A stretch of DNA of 64,000 bases from Brevundimonas alba (GTDB lineage: Bacteria; Pseudomonadota; Alphaproteobacteria; Caulobacterales; Caulobacteraceae), in NCBI RefSeq assembly GCF_011927945.1, contig NZ_JAATJM010000001.1, positions 257,501-321,500 on the forward strand, read 5' to 3'. A program made the translations under genes and the position numbers. Of this stretch, positions 39,569 through 50,175 are shown piece after piece; position 1 is the stretch's first letter, and every line of letters begins with the position of its first letter. The notes beneath the pieces were generated by a model, which had not been told where the DNA came from, did not search any database, and worked only from the letters and a program-made list of their open reading frames with translations.

Positions 39569-39601
39569 CGCCGCGCGAGCGAGTACGTGAGCGCGGCGTT
39601 T
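39569..39601 (+). promoter_or_regulatory. Terminator-like hairpin in the rplY leader
   Basis: CGCCGCGC (39569-39576) pairs with GCGCGGCG (39591-39598) and is followed by TTT; it ends 21 bases before the rplY ATG. The position suggests attenuation or autoregulation of this ribosomal protein gene. Confidence 0.4.
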
Positions 39602-39621
39602 CTGTTGTTGAGGCGAGCCAT

Positions 39622-40317
39622 ATGGCCGAGATCATTCTGAACGTGGACGTCCGTGACGGCGTCGGCACCGGCGGCGCCCGCGCTGCGCGTCGCGCGGGCA
39701 TGGTCCCGGGCGTCCTGTACGGCGGCGACAAGGCCCCGGTGGCGATCTCGGTGAACGAGCGCGACTTCCGCAAGTCACTCTACACCGGCAAGCTGCTGGG
39801 CCACCTCGTGACCCTGAAATACGGCGACGAGAGCCAGCCGGTCATCGCTCGCGACGTGCAGTTCGACCCCGTGTCGGACCGCCCGCTGCACTTCGACCTG
39901 ATGCGCGTCGACGAGAAGCAGACGATCAAGATCGAAGTGCCGGTTCACTTCATCAACCAGGACCAGTGCGAAGCCTTCCGTCAGGGCGGCTCGCTGGAGA
40001 TCGTTCGTCACTCGGTCGAGGTGAAAGTCCGCGCGGATCACATCCCGGAAGACCTGATCGTCGATCTGGCCGGCCACAAGATGGGTGACACCATCCGCTG
40101 GACCGACCTGAAGGGCACGGAAGAGGTCGAGCCGACCATCACCGACCGCGACTTCGTGATCGCCTCCATCAAGACCTCCTCGGCCGCTATCTCGGCCGCC
40201 GCCGACGAAGCGCATGACGCTGAAGTCGCCGCCGAAGCTGCTGAGGCCGCCGAAGTCGAAGCGACCGAACAGGGCGCCGACGACGAAGCCGCCGCGGAAG
40301 ACACCGCCGAGGGCTGA
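39622..40317 (+). CDS. rplY: 50S ribosomal protein L25 (general stress protein Ctc type)
   Basis: A 231-residue long-form bL25. The N-terminal 5S-rRNA-binding domain has GTGGARAARRAGMVPGVLYGG, and the TL5-type C-terminal domain has VPVHFINQDQCEAFRQGG and SVEVKVRADHIPEDLIVDL. An Ala/Glu-rich acidic tail of about 40 residues ends the protein. It binds 5S rRNA in the large subunit. The ATG at 39622 has GAGG upstream. It precedes pth with a terminator between, the usual alphaproteobacterial order. Confidence 0.95.
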   Translation: MAEIILNVDVRDGVGTGGARAARRAGMVPGVLYGGDKAPVAISVNERDFRKSLYTGKLLGHLVTLKYGDESQPVIARDVQFDPVSDRPLHFDLMRVDEKQTIKIEVPVHFINQDQCEAFRQGGSLEIVRHSVEVKVRADHIPEDLIVDLAGHKMGDTIRWTDLKGTEEVEPTITDRDFVIASIKTSSAAISAAADEAHDAEVAAEAAEAAEVEATEQGADDEAAAEDTAEG

Positions 40318-40342
40318 TCCCCTCGTTGCAAGCTGCTACTGG

Positions 40343-40375
40343 AACGGCCCCATCCGGCGACGGACGGGGCCGTTT
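40343..40375 (+). terminator. Intrinsic terminator of rplY
   Basis: AACGGCCCC (40343-40351) pairs with GGGGCCGTT (40366-40374), with an inner CCG/CGG pairing, followed by a T and then CC. It lies only 21 bases before pth, so pth needs its own promoter or readthrough. Confidence 0.8.
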
Positions 40376-40395
40376 CCTTATCCGGACCACGCGCC

Positions 40396-41016
40396 ATGAT
40401 CATCATCGCCGGCCTGGGCAATCCGGGACCGAAATATCAGGGCAATCGCCACAACATCGGCTTCATGGCCGCCGACGAGATCGCGCGGCGATGGTCGTTC
40501 GGGCCCGAGCGGGCCAAGTTCCAGTCCGTGATTCGCGAAGGCGAGGTCGAAACGGCCTCGGGCCGTGAACGCGTCCTGCTGATGAAGCCGCAGACCTTCA
40601 TGAACGAGAGCGGCCGGGCCGTGGCCGAGGCGGCGCGCTTCTACAAGGTGCAGCCGTCGGAGGTGATCGTCTTCCACGACGAGATCGATCTGGCTCCCGG
40701 GCGGTTCCGGATGAAGAAGGGCGGCGGCGCCGCGGGCCAGAACGGCGTCCGGTCGCTGATCAGCCAGCTCGGCGCGGATTTCCGCCGGGCGCGCATGGGC
40801 GTGGGCCATCCGGGGGAGCCGCAGCTGGTGCACGGCTACGTCCTGAGCGACTTCCACAAGGCGGAACAGCCGTGGCTGGACGCCATGCTGGGCGCGATAA
40901 GCGACGCCCTGCCCTTCGCCCTCGCCGGCGACGACGACCGCTATCAGGCCGAGGTCATGCGGCTGGCCCCAGCTCCGAAATTCAGCCCCCGGCAGGCGGC
41001 GCGCGGCGAAGGCTGA
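40396..41016 (+). CDS. pth: Peptidyl-tRNA hydrolase
   Basis: A 206-residue enzyme with the Pth signatures GLGNPGPKYQGNRHNIGFMA (catalytic His after NRHN), KPQTFMNESG and VFHDEIDLAPGRFRMKKGGG, then GVRSLISQLG. It recycles peptidyl-tRNA that has dropped from ribosomes. It follows rplY and stands before a copper-chaperone-like lipoprotein and ychF, the same order in which pth and ychF commonly occur. Confidence 0.96.
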   Translation: MIIIAGLGNPGPKYQGNRHNIGFMAADEIARRWSFGPERAKFQSVIREGEVETASGRERVLLMKPQTFMNESGRAVAEAARFYKVQPSEVIVFHDEIDLAPGRFRMKKGGGAAGQNGVRSLISQLGADFRRARMGVGHPGEPQLVHGYVLSDFHKAEQPWLDAMLGAISDALPFALAGDDDRYQAEVMRLAPAPKFSPRQAARGEG

Positions 41017-41091
41017 GCCGTGACAGCCCGCCGCCTTGCCGCTGCGACGGTCGGGCTATAGACCCCGCGATCTTCACAGAAAGCCCTCCAG

Positions 41092-41574
41092 ATGGCCCGA
41101 GCCTCTTTCCCTGTCGTCCTGATAGCCTTGGTCGCCGGCCTGGCTGCCTGCACCCCGAAAGAGAAGGCCGCACCGGCCGGCGCCGCCACGGTCGAGGTCT
41201 CCGGCGCCCTGTGCCGTCCGACGCCGGTCGGCCGCCATTCGACCGGCTGCTACCTGACGCTCAAGGCGAGCGCGGACGATCGTCTGGTGAGCCTCTCCAC
41301 GCCCCTGGCCGGCCGCGCCCAGGTCCATGAGAGCCGGATGGAGAGCAATATGATGATGATGCTCGAGCTCAAGGACGGCCTTGCCCTCCCCGCGAGCCAG
41401 ATTGTCGAGCTGAAGCCGGGCGGCAACCACATCATGCTGCTGGGCGTCGAGGAGCCGCTGAAGGTTGGGGACACGGTCCCGCTGACGCTCACGTTCGCGA
41501 CGGCCGAGCCGGTGGAGGTGACAGCCGCGGTGGGACAGCCCGCCATCGCTGATTCGGGCAGCGCCTCGCACTGA
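41092..41574 (+). CDS. PCu(A)C-type copper chaperone lipoprotein
   Basis: A 160-residue lipoprotein with lipobox GLAAC (Cys about residue 20). The copper-binding pattern of PCuAC proteins is present: VHESRMESNMMMM (first His and Met ligands) and LKPGGNHIMLLGV (HxM). Such proteins carry Cu(I) in the periplasm to cytochrome oxidase. An extra Cys pair (GALCRPT and GCYLTL) near the front is unusual and could be structural. It starts 75 bases after pth. Confidence 0.85.
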   Translation: MARASFPVVLIALVAGLAACTPKEKAAPAGAATVEVSGALCRPTPVGRHSTGCYLTLKASADDRLVSLSTPLAGRAQVHESRMESNMMMMLELKDGLALPASQIVELKPGGNHIMLLGVEEPLKVGDTVPLTLTFATAEPVEVTAAVGQPAIADSGSASH

Positions 41575-41649
41575 GCGCCGCCGCATCGGACTGACAAATC
41601 GGCCGCGACCGTCTAAAGGCTCGCGCTCACCAAGGAACACCCCGCCCCC

Positions 41650-42744
41650 ATGGCTCTGAAAGTCGCGATCGTCGGCCTGCCCAACGTCGGCAAGTCCACC
41701 CTGTTCAACGCCCTGACCAAGACGGCGGCGGCGCAGGCCGCCAACTACCCGTTCTGCACCATCGAGCCGAACACGGGCGACGTGGCGGTGCCGGAGCCGC
41801 GGCTGGACGTGCTGGCGACCATCGCCGGGTCGAAGGAGATCATCCCGGCCCGTATCACCTTCGTCGACATCGCCGGTCTGGTGCGTGGCGCGTCCAAGGG
41901 CGAGGGACTGGGCAACCAGTTCCTGGCCAATATCCGGGACTGCGACGCCGTCGCCTTCGTGGCCCGCTGCTTCGTCGACGACGACATCACCCACGTCGAG
42001 AACCGCATCGATCCGATCTCCGATCTGGAGATCATCGAGACGGAGCTGATGCTGGCCGACCTCGAAAGCCTCGAGAAGCGCGTCGTCAACGTCGAGAAGC
42101 GCGCCAAGGGCGGCGACAAGGAAGCCCAGACGACGCTGCGCCTCATCAACATGGCCCTGACGCCGCTGCGCGCGGGCAAGCCGGCGCGCGTGGTCGAGGT
42201 GGACAAGGAGGACCAGAAGGCGTGGCACATGCTGCAGCTGCTGACGTCCCTGCCCGCCCTGTACGTCGCCAACGTCGACGAGGCCTCGGCCGACAAGGGC
42301 AATGAGCTGTCGAATCTGGTCGCCCAGCGCGCCGCCGCCGACAACGCCAAGGCCGTGGTCATCTCGGCCAAGATCGATTCCGAACTGGCCGTTCTCGACG
42401 CCGAAGAACAGGCCGAGTTCCTCGAGAGCATGGGGCTGGAAGAGCCCGGCCTGAACCGCCTGATCCGCGAAGCCTACGCCCTGCTGGGCCTGCAGACCTA
42501 TTTCACGGTCGGCCCCAAGGAGGCGCGCGCCTGGACCATTCCGATCGGCGCGACCGGACCGCAGGCCGCGGGCGTGATCCACACCGACTTTGAAAAGGGT
42601 TTCATCCGGGCCGAAACCATCGCCTACGCCGACTTCGTCGCGCTCAAGGGCGAGCAGGCGGCGAAGGAAGCCGGCAAGATGCGCGCCGAGGGCAAGAACT
42701 ACGTCGTCAAAGACGGCGACGTGATGCATTTCCTGTTCAGCTAA
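41650..42744 (+). CDS. ychF: Redox-regulated ATPase YchF (Obg-family)
   Basis: A 364-residue protein: G1 GLPNVGKSTLFNAL, G3 FVDIAGLVRGASKGEGLG, and the YchF-specific NVDE in place of a GTP-specific NKxD, giving ATP preference. A coiled-coil insertion (about 125-170) and a C-terminal TGS domain (TYFTVGPKEARAWTI, IAYADFV) follow. YchF binds the large ribosomal subunit and is linked to stress control. The length matches the family. Confidence 0.96.
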   Translation: MALKVAIVGLPNVGKSTLFNALTKTAAAQAANYPFCTIEPNTGDVAVPEPRLDVLATIAGSKEIIPARITFVDIAGLVRGASKGEGLGNQFLANIRDCDAVAFVARCFVDDDITHVENRIDPISDLEIIETELMLADLESLEKRVVNVEKRAKGGDKEAQTTLRLINMALTPLRAGKPARVVEVDKEDQKAWHMLQLLTSLPALYVANVDEASADKGNELSNLVAQRAAADNAKAVVISAKIDSELAVLDAEEQAEFLESMGLEEPGLNRLIREAYALLGLQTYFTVGPKEARAWTIPIGATGPQAAGVIHTDFEKGFIRAETIAYADFVALKGEQAAKEAGKMRAEGKNYVVKDGDVMHFLFS

Positions 42745-42801
42745 GTTGTAGCTCCGCCGCCTCACCGCTAAGGATTGCAGGGGGATTCGGGGGAGTCAGA
42801 C

Positions 42802-43644
42802 GTGATCTTCAGGTTCGGCATCGGGCTGTTGCTCGGCGCGTGCATGTTCGCGGGCGGGGCCGCTGCGCAGACGGCCTCGCGCCCGTCCACGCCGTTCGTC
42901 ATTCATGGCGTCGCGGTCGACAGCACGGAGCGGACGGCTCGGGAGGGGCAGCCGCTCCTGGCGCAACCGGTGACGTCCGTCCGTTCCGCCCGGCTCGATG
43001 CAGAGGCGCCGGCGGAAAGCGCGGGCTGGTTCAAGGACAAGTCCTTCGCTGCCGGGACGCCCATGTTCGGCGCCTATGCCGGCGACCAGTGGTCCTACTG
43101 CGCCGTCGCGGAATCGCGGCAGTCGTTCTGGACCACCGATCAGTTCATTTGTTACGTCGACGCCGACGATGACGGCCGGTTCGACTCCGCCATCGATTCC
43201 GGGACGCCGTTCAATGGCGTTCCGCTGCTCGTGTTCAGCACGGGCGCGAGTCGGCCACTGCCGGCTCCCGTGCCTTACAGCAGGCTTCCGCTGGCGGATG
43301 GACCCAGCGTCGAATACGCCATCAGCTACGAGATCGTGCGGCCCCACGGGCGCGCCATGCTGAACGGCCGCAACGTGCCCCGCGCCGCCACCCACATCGT
43401 TCCCGTCGTCGGCTTCCGTGTCGAAGGCGGACGCATCCAGCCCCTGAGCGCCGCGGGCGGTGAACGCCGAATCCCCTTGGCCGGCGGGCAGCAGGCCACG
43501 ATCCGGGTCAAGGGCGCGGTGATCGAAATCCTCGGCGTCAACAACGACGATTCCGTCCGCTACCGGGTCGTCGAAACCATTCCCTCGCACGTGGACCAGA
43601 TCATGCTCCAGATCATCACTACGACGACATGGGTGGTCTACTGA
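42802..43644 (+). CDS. Secreted protein with DxDxDG loop (280 aa), first of a paralogous pair
   Basis: Signal peptide (ending GAAAQ), then a beta-rich protein. A central segment GDQWSYCAV and CYVDADDDGRFD contains a Cys pair and a calcium-loop-like DxDxDG. The C-terminal half has HIVPVVGFRVEGGR and VIEILGVNNDDSVRYRVVE. The GTG start at 42802 has GGGAG upstream and opens the signal peptide. The next gene has the same block order, so the two are paralogs. Unknown function, probably periplasmic or cell-surface. Confidence 0.7.
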   Translation: MIFRFGIGLLLGACMFAGGAAAQTASRPSTPFVIHGVAVDSTERTAREGQPLLAQPVTSVRSARLDAEAPAESAGWFKDKSFAAGTPMFGAYAGDQWSYCAVAESRQSFWTTDQFICYVDADDDGRFDSAIDSGTPFNGVPLLVFSTGASRPLPAPVPYSRLPLADGPSVEYAISYEIVRPHGRAMLNGRNVPRAATHIVPVVGFRVEGGRIQPLSAAGGERRIPLAGGQQATIRVKGAVIEILGVNNDDSVRYRVVETIPSHVDQIMLQIITTTTWVVY

Positions 43645-44660
43645 TGCGCGCGCTTCTGACAGTCACCGCCGCCTTGGCGGCGCTCCACGCGGGTCAGGCT
43701 GTTGCGCAGGATGCTGTGGCGCAGACGCCTGTAGCAGCCCCGGCCGCTGAGGCTGAAGACGTGCTGACGTGGGACGAACTGCCGGCGGATCTTCGCCGCC
43801 GGGCGGAACCGCTGATCGGGCGGGTCGCGGCCCAGGCCGTCCTGAACGTGCAAGGCGCCGTCGAGGCCGACGCGGATTTCAGGTCAATCGATCACGGACA
43901 CGTCCTGTTCGAGCAGGCGGTTCGGCCGGCCGCACTGGCGCGGATCACGCGCTCGGTGGACAACGCCGCCAAATACGGTCCCGTTGGAGCGGCGCTGTGG
44001 CCGGGAATCGGTCCCGCCGGGGACTACTGGTGCTGGCGGCGGTTCAATCCCGAGAACGCCTTCTCGCGCGGCAACATCTATTGCTACGAGGACAAGGACG
44101 GCGACGGCACATCCGAGCGGATGATGGAGAACCCCGCCTGGATGGCGCAACTGCCCGCCAGCCGCTTCCAGTTCCTGAGCCTCGGGCACGACGAAGGGGT
44201 TGAGGAGAACGCCACCTTCCAGGTCGAGCCCGGAACCTTGGGCGAGTTCAACGAGATCGTTGTCCTGCGTTATTACGGAGCCACCCGCGGGTTGCTGCAG
44301 CCGGACGGCTCGCTGGCTCCGGCGACCGTGGAGTTCGAACTTCTCACGGGTCCGGATAGACAATCGCTCGGCGAAGTAAGCCGCATCCGCGTCCAGCTCA
44401 ACGCCGCCGGCAAGGGGGAGTATCACGCGCTCAACGGCGTTCGACTTGAGGTGGACGGCGTGAACGTCGACGGGACGGCCCGGGTCAAGCTTCTCGGCGG
44501 CTTGCCAGAGGGGCGGACCCTGCTGATCCCGCCGCTGACCCGTGAGTTGATCGTCGAACGGATGAGCGAGGTGTTCAATCCCGACGGGTCGCCGAAAGAG
44601 CAGCCCCCGGCGAGCGAGGACGAAGCCACGCCTGCGCCCGCAGCGGCGCCTGCAGCCTAA
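43644..44660 (+). CDS. Secreted protein with DxDxDG loop (338 aa), second of a paralogous pair
   Basis: Signal peptide (QAVAQ), Ala-rich linker, then PAGDYWCWRRF and NIYCYEDKDGDGTSE, matching the GDxWxC / CYxDxDxDG block of the preceding protein, and a C-terminal VRLEVDGVNVDGTARVKLL block. A Pro/Ala/Glu-rich tail ends it. Its ATG overlaps the upstream stop (TGATG at 43642-43646), so the two are co-translated. It converges with a lipoprotein gene, overlapping by four bases. Confidence 0.72.
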   Translation: MRALLTVTAALAALHAGQAVAQDAVAQTPVAAPAAEAEDVLTWDELPADLRRRAEPLIGRVAAQAVLNVQGAVEADADFRSIDHGHVLFEQAVRPAALARITRSVDNAAKYGPVGAALWPGIGPAGDYWCWRRFNPENAFSRGNIYCYEDKDGDGTSERMMENPAWMAQLPASRFQFLSLGHDEGVEENATFQVEPGTLGEFNEIVVLRYYGATRGLLQPDGSLAPATVEFELLTGPDRQSLGEVSRIRVQLNAAGKGEYHALNGVRLEVDGVNVDGTARVKLLGGLPEGRTLLIPPLTRELIVERMSEVFNPDGSPKEQPPASEDEATPAPAAAPAA

Positions 44661-45136
44661 GTCGCCGGCGTATCTTCCAGCGTCGTGCACTTCGTCAGGG
44701 TGACGACGGCGTTGTCGCGGTTTAGCCAGGTTAGCCGCATGGTCTGACCCGATACGGCCATCCGGATGCGTTCGCTGGAGACCATGCCTTCGGCCGTGCA
44801 GGTCAGCGCGACCTCATAGCCGTCCACGATCTGGTCGACCTCGCCGATGGCGCAGCTGTTCTCATAGCCTTCGAACCGGGTGACGTTGATCTCGATCGGT
44901 CGCTGCGGACCGCTGGTGTTGGGGCACCATGAGACGTCCGCCGCCCAGCGGCCGACGAAGCTGCGTGGGCCCGTACCGGGCAGGATGGACCCGGCCCCGG
45001 GCGGCGGAGCCCCAGCGGGAGCAGCAGCTTCGGGCGTGGCGATCGCCTCCGCCGGTTCGGTCGGCGGATTGGGCTCGCCGGGTCCGCAGGCGGCGAGGGC
45101 GAGGCCTGCAAGCAGGCTAAGGTGAAGTCGGTTCAT
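44657..45136 (-). CDS. Predicted lipoprotein of unknown function
   Basis: A 159-residue protein with lipobox ALAAC (Cys 17), a Pro/Ala/Glu-rich spacer, then GRWAADVSWCPNTSG, RFEGYENSCAIGEVDQIVDGYEVALTCTAEG and TLTKCTTL with four cysteines. The C-terminal domain looks like a small lipocalin-like or META-type beta sandwich; no family is assigned. It diverges from the 87-residue gene at 45268. Confidence 0.68.
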   Translation of the reverse strand: MNRLHLSLLAGLALAACGPGEPNPPTEPAEAIATPEAAAPAGAPPPGAGSILPGTGPRSFVGRWAADVSWCPNTSGPQRPIEINVTRFEGYENSCAIGEVDQIVDGYEVALTCTAEGMVSSERIRMAVSGQTMRLTWLNRDNAVVTLTKCTTLEDTPAT

Positions 45137-45267
45137 AGGGGCCGAAACGCGGTCCGAGGTCCGCGGCTCCGCCGGTTCGCCCCGATCACGAATTCGCGGT
45201 CACGCTTGCATCCCCCGCCAGTATTTGCGACCGGTTCTCCAGTGTCGAGAACAAGGGGGTGTCCCGA

Positions 45268-45531
45268 ATGACTCAGAACACCAATCCGTGGGCAGCGCAG
45301 GTCGATCCGTTGGCGCAGGACATCGCCGCGGTGCTCAAGCGCATGGGCGGTTCCGCTCACCAGAAGGACGTCGTCCAGTGCGTGGCGGCGATGAAGCGAC
45401 AGCGCGGCGAGACCGTCGCGCAGGATCTGGCCAACCGGATCGTCGAGGTGTTCGAGCGCTACCGCGACCTGTTCTTCAAACCCTTCGGCGAAGGGTCCAT
45501 GCGCTGGGCGCTGCAGCCCGGCGTCGCCTGA
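45268..45531 (+). CDS. Small cytosolic helical protein (87 aa), unknown function
   Basis: The protein is mostly helical: DPLAQDIAAVLKRMGGSAHQKDVVQCVAAMKRQRGE looks like the first two or three helices of a winged-helix fold, then IVEVFERYRDLFFKPF. No wing or DNA-contact residues are certain. The ATG at 45268 is preferred, with a G-rich stretch about eight bases upstream; a GTG lies at 45259. A terminator follows. Confidence 0.65.
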   Translation: MTQNTNPWAAQVDPLAQDIAAVLKRMGGSAHQKDVVQCVAAMKRQRGETVAQDLANRIVEVFERYRDLFFKPFGEGSMRWALQPGVA

Positions 45532-45552
45532 CATTATAACGGCGCCTGCAAC

Positions 45553-45583
45553 AAAAAAGGCCCGCGGCGCACCGCGGGCCTTC
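45553..45583. terminator. Bidirectional terminator between convergent genes
   Basis: GGCCCGCGG (45559-45567) pairs with CCGCGGGCC (45572-45580). A run of six A precedes it (T run for the minus-strand barrel gene) and a short TT follows on the plus strand. Confidence 0.8.
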
Positions 45584-45603
45584 GTCATATTCGCCGACAG
45601 AAA

Positions 45604-46125
45604 TCAGAAACGGCGGATGTAGGCGAACGACACGGCGTCGAAGCCGCCGTCCAGCTCTTCGTACTCGTGACGGGTGACGTCCATGCGCACGCCGTTGGAC
45701 TCGTCGAAGAAGTACTGGCCGCCGATGCCCAGGGCCGCGCCGCTGAAGCTGTCGGAGACGGTCACGCCGCCGGAGCTGGCTTCGAACTCGGTCGAGCCGT
45801 AGCCGACGCGGGCCGTCAGGTCGAAGTTCTCGGACAGGGGCCAGTAGGCGACGGCGAAGGCCGCGACCGTGTGGTTCATCTTGAGGTCGACACCGCCGAT
45901 GTCGGAGGAGCCGAGGCCGATGTTGCCCTCGGCTTCAACGCCGAAATAGCGGTGGAAACGGGCGGCGACGCGGGCGGCGGCCGAGTGGCCGTCCCAGTCC
46001 TGGCTGCCATCGGCGAAGCGGGTGTAGCCCACCGAGGCGGTGACTTGCGGCTTGTAGCCCGATTGCGCGGCGGCCGGCAGGGCGACGGCGGAGGCGGCGA
46101 CAGCCGCGAGGATGAACAGACGCAT
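45604..46125 (-). CDS. Small outer-membrane beta-barrel protein 1
   Basis: A 173-residue protein with signal peptide (LPAAAQ) and about eight alternating amphipathic strands (YKPQVTASVGYTRF, GVEAEGNIGLG, LTARVGYGSTEFEA, ALGIGGQYFFDESNGVRMDVTRHEY), ending in YIRRF with the C-terminal Phe that the BAM machine recognises. The start at 46125 has GGGGGA upstream. It is paralogous to the next gene. A structural or porin-like role is possible; substrate unknown. Confidence 0.8.
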   Translation of the reverse strand: MRLFILAAVAASAVALPAAAQSGYKPQVTASVGYTRFADGSQDWDGHSAAARVAARFHRYFGVEAEGNIGLGSSDIGGVDLKMNHTVAAFAVAYWPLSENFDLTARVGYGSTEFEASSGGVTVSDSFSGAALGIGGQYFFDESNGVRMDVTRHEYEELDGGFDAVSFAYIRRF

Positions 46126-46268
46126 GGATTCCCCCAAATGATCCGCCGAAATAGCGGTCCGGGGCCCTTTCGCCCGTTTTGACAGGGAAGCGGAGCCATA
46201 TTCCGCGACAGGAGCAATTATCGCAGAAGGTGTATCGTCGAAGTCACAAGCCCTTCATCCGGAGAGAG

Positions 46269-46295
46269 AAAAGGTCCGCCGGCGAGCGGCGGACC
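46269..46295 (-). terminator. Terminator after outer-membrane barrel gene 2
   Basis: GGTCCGCCG (46273-46281) pairs with CGGCGGACC (46287-46295); AAAA before it gives four T on the minus strand. It lies 29 bases after the stop at 46324. Confidence 0.7.
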
Positions 46296-46323
46296 CTCCC
46301 TGTTCGCGTAATACGTGCCGGCC

Positions 46324-46851
46324 CTAGAAGCGGCGGACGAAGCTGAGACCGTAGGTGTCGAGTTCGCCTCCGTTGTCTTCCTGGAAGTCGCGGCGAGTCC
46401 AGTCGGCGCGGATGCCGTTGCGGCCGTCGATGAAGTAGTTGGCGCCGACGCCGTAGTTGACGCTTTCACCGTCTTCGGTGGCGGCGAAGCCGGCGGTCGA
46501 GGCCTTCACCTCGGTGGTGCCGTAGCCGACGCGGCCGAAGAGCTCGAGGTTTTCGGACAACGGGAGCTTGGCCACGCCGTAGACCGCGGCGTCGTACTCG
46601 TGCTCGAGGGTGGTGTTGACGCCGCCGAAGGTGACGTCCTGATCCTTGACGCCGACCGAGGCCTCGCCCTCGATGCCGAGGTTGCGGGTGAAGTCGTAGC
46701 CGACCCGGCCGGTCACGGCGCCAAGGTCGCCGTCATCGCCGTCCAGCTGGGTGTAGCCGATCGAGCCGGTGACGCGGGACGCGGGGTCCTGAGCCATGGC
46801 CGGGGCGGCGATCAGAGTAAGAGCAGCAGTCGCGAGAAGAACGTTACGCAT
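46324..46851 (-). CDS. Small outer-membrane beta-barrel protein 2
   Basis: A 175-residue protein with signal peptide (APAMAQ) and an eight-stranded barrel pattern: VTGSIGYTQLDGD, GVKDQDVTFGGV, LFGRVGYGTTEVKAS, YGVGANYFIDGRNGIRADWTRRD and terminal FVRRF. Strong likeness to the protein encoded at 45604 (GRVGYGTTE, YFIDGRNGIR) marks a tandem duplication, although each gene has its own terminator and upstream gap. Confidence 0.8.
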   Translation of the reverse strand: MRNVLLATAALTLIAAPAMAQDPASRVTGSIGYTQLDGDDGDLGAVTGRVGYDFTRNLGIEGEASVGVKDQDVTFGGVNTTLEHEYDAAVYGVAKLPLSENLELFGRVGYGTTEVKASTAGFAATEDGESVNYGVGANYFIDGRNGIRADWTRRDFQEDNGGELDTYGLSFVRRF

Positions 46852-47028
46852 GGTTTCTTGTATCCTCTAGATGTGGTCACTTCTGCGGTGACCAGCCCCA
46901 TCCAGCGGATACACAAATGGGCCTCCATTGAAGTCGTTCCAGTGCCGGGAAACGACTTGAAACCGACTGTGCGCGGGGTGGCACAGACGCCGATACGCCA
47001 ATCGTGACCTTATCTGGGCGAATGGTTG

Positions 47029-49719
<2,691 letters not shown>

Positions 49720-50175
49720 CCATCAGCCCCTGAGCCGTGATCGAACGCGGCGGAGTCGCTCCACTCGCGGTGCATGGCCCCGCTTACCGCGCGCGGCACG
49801 GCATGGCGAGGCTGAGCGTGTAACAAAACGTGAGCCGCTGTGACGGTTCCGGCGAGACGCGCGACACTGTCACCGAAAAACGCGAAACCCTGTCATCCCG
49901 ACACTCTCGTGCGCTTGGTGATTTCCGCGCGTGCTGGCGCGGTGGCGTCGCTTGGGCGTTGTGCGCTGGCCTTCCTCCTTCCGCGGACAGAAAAGCACGC
50001 GCCTGCGTCAGAAGCGGTCGCAGCCGGGCCATCGAGCGGTTGGGCGGCAATTCCGAGGGGTCCGGGATGACGCGAGATGACCGGGTTTGGCAGGGTTGGC
50101 AGGGTATGACCTGACAGGGTTTCTCCCCACTGTTCCTCTCGCCGCCCTCTCTCGGGTGCGCTGGGACGACAGGCG
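49720..50175. other. Long intergenic region between ppdK and the alpha/beta hydrolase gene
   Basis: Both short frames here lack ribosome-binding sites and domain signals, and I see no gene. The left 100 bases probably hold the ppdK promoter (AT-richer TGTAACAAAACG near 49817). The middle carries a 240-bp unit bounded by 12-bp inverted repeats, and the right edge contains repeated GGCAGGGT words. Confidence 0.5.
49884..50123. repeat. 240-bp unit with 12-bp terminal inverted repeats (possible MITE-like element)
   Basis: GAAACCCTGTCA (49884-49895) is repeated exactly inverted as TGACAGGGTTTC (50112-50123). Inside the right end, GGTTTGGCAGGGTTGGCAGGGT gives subterminal direct repeats of GGCAGGGT (cut across 50084-50105). 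It carries no transposase. Size and layout fit a miniature transposable element, but target-site duplications are not evident. Confidence 0.45.

Noticed and set aside
39541..39575. GGTTCGAGGACC resembling a tRNA T-arm upstream of rplY
   Set aside because: No acceptor stem, D-arm or anticodon arm can be built around it.
41074..42765. 563-codon minus-strand frame covering ychF and the PCuAC gene
   Set aside because: It runs across two well-recognised plus-strand genes and the gap between them, with no domain signal.
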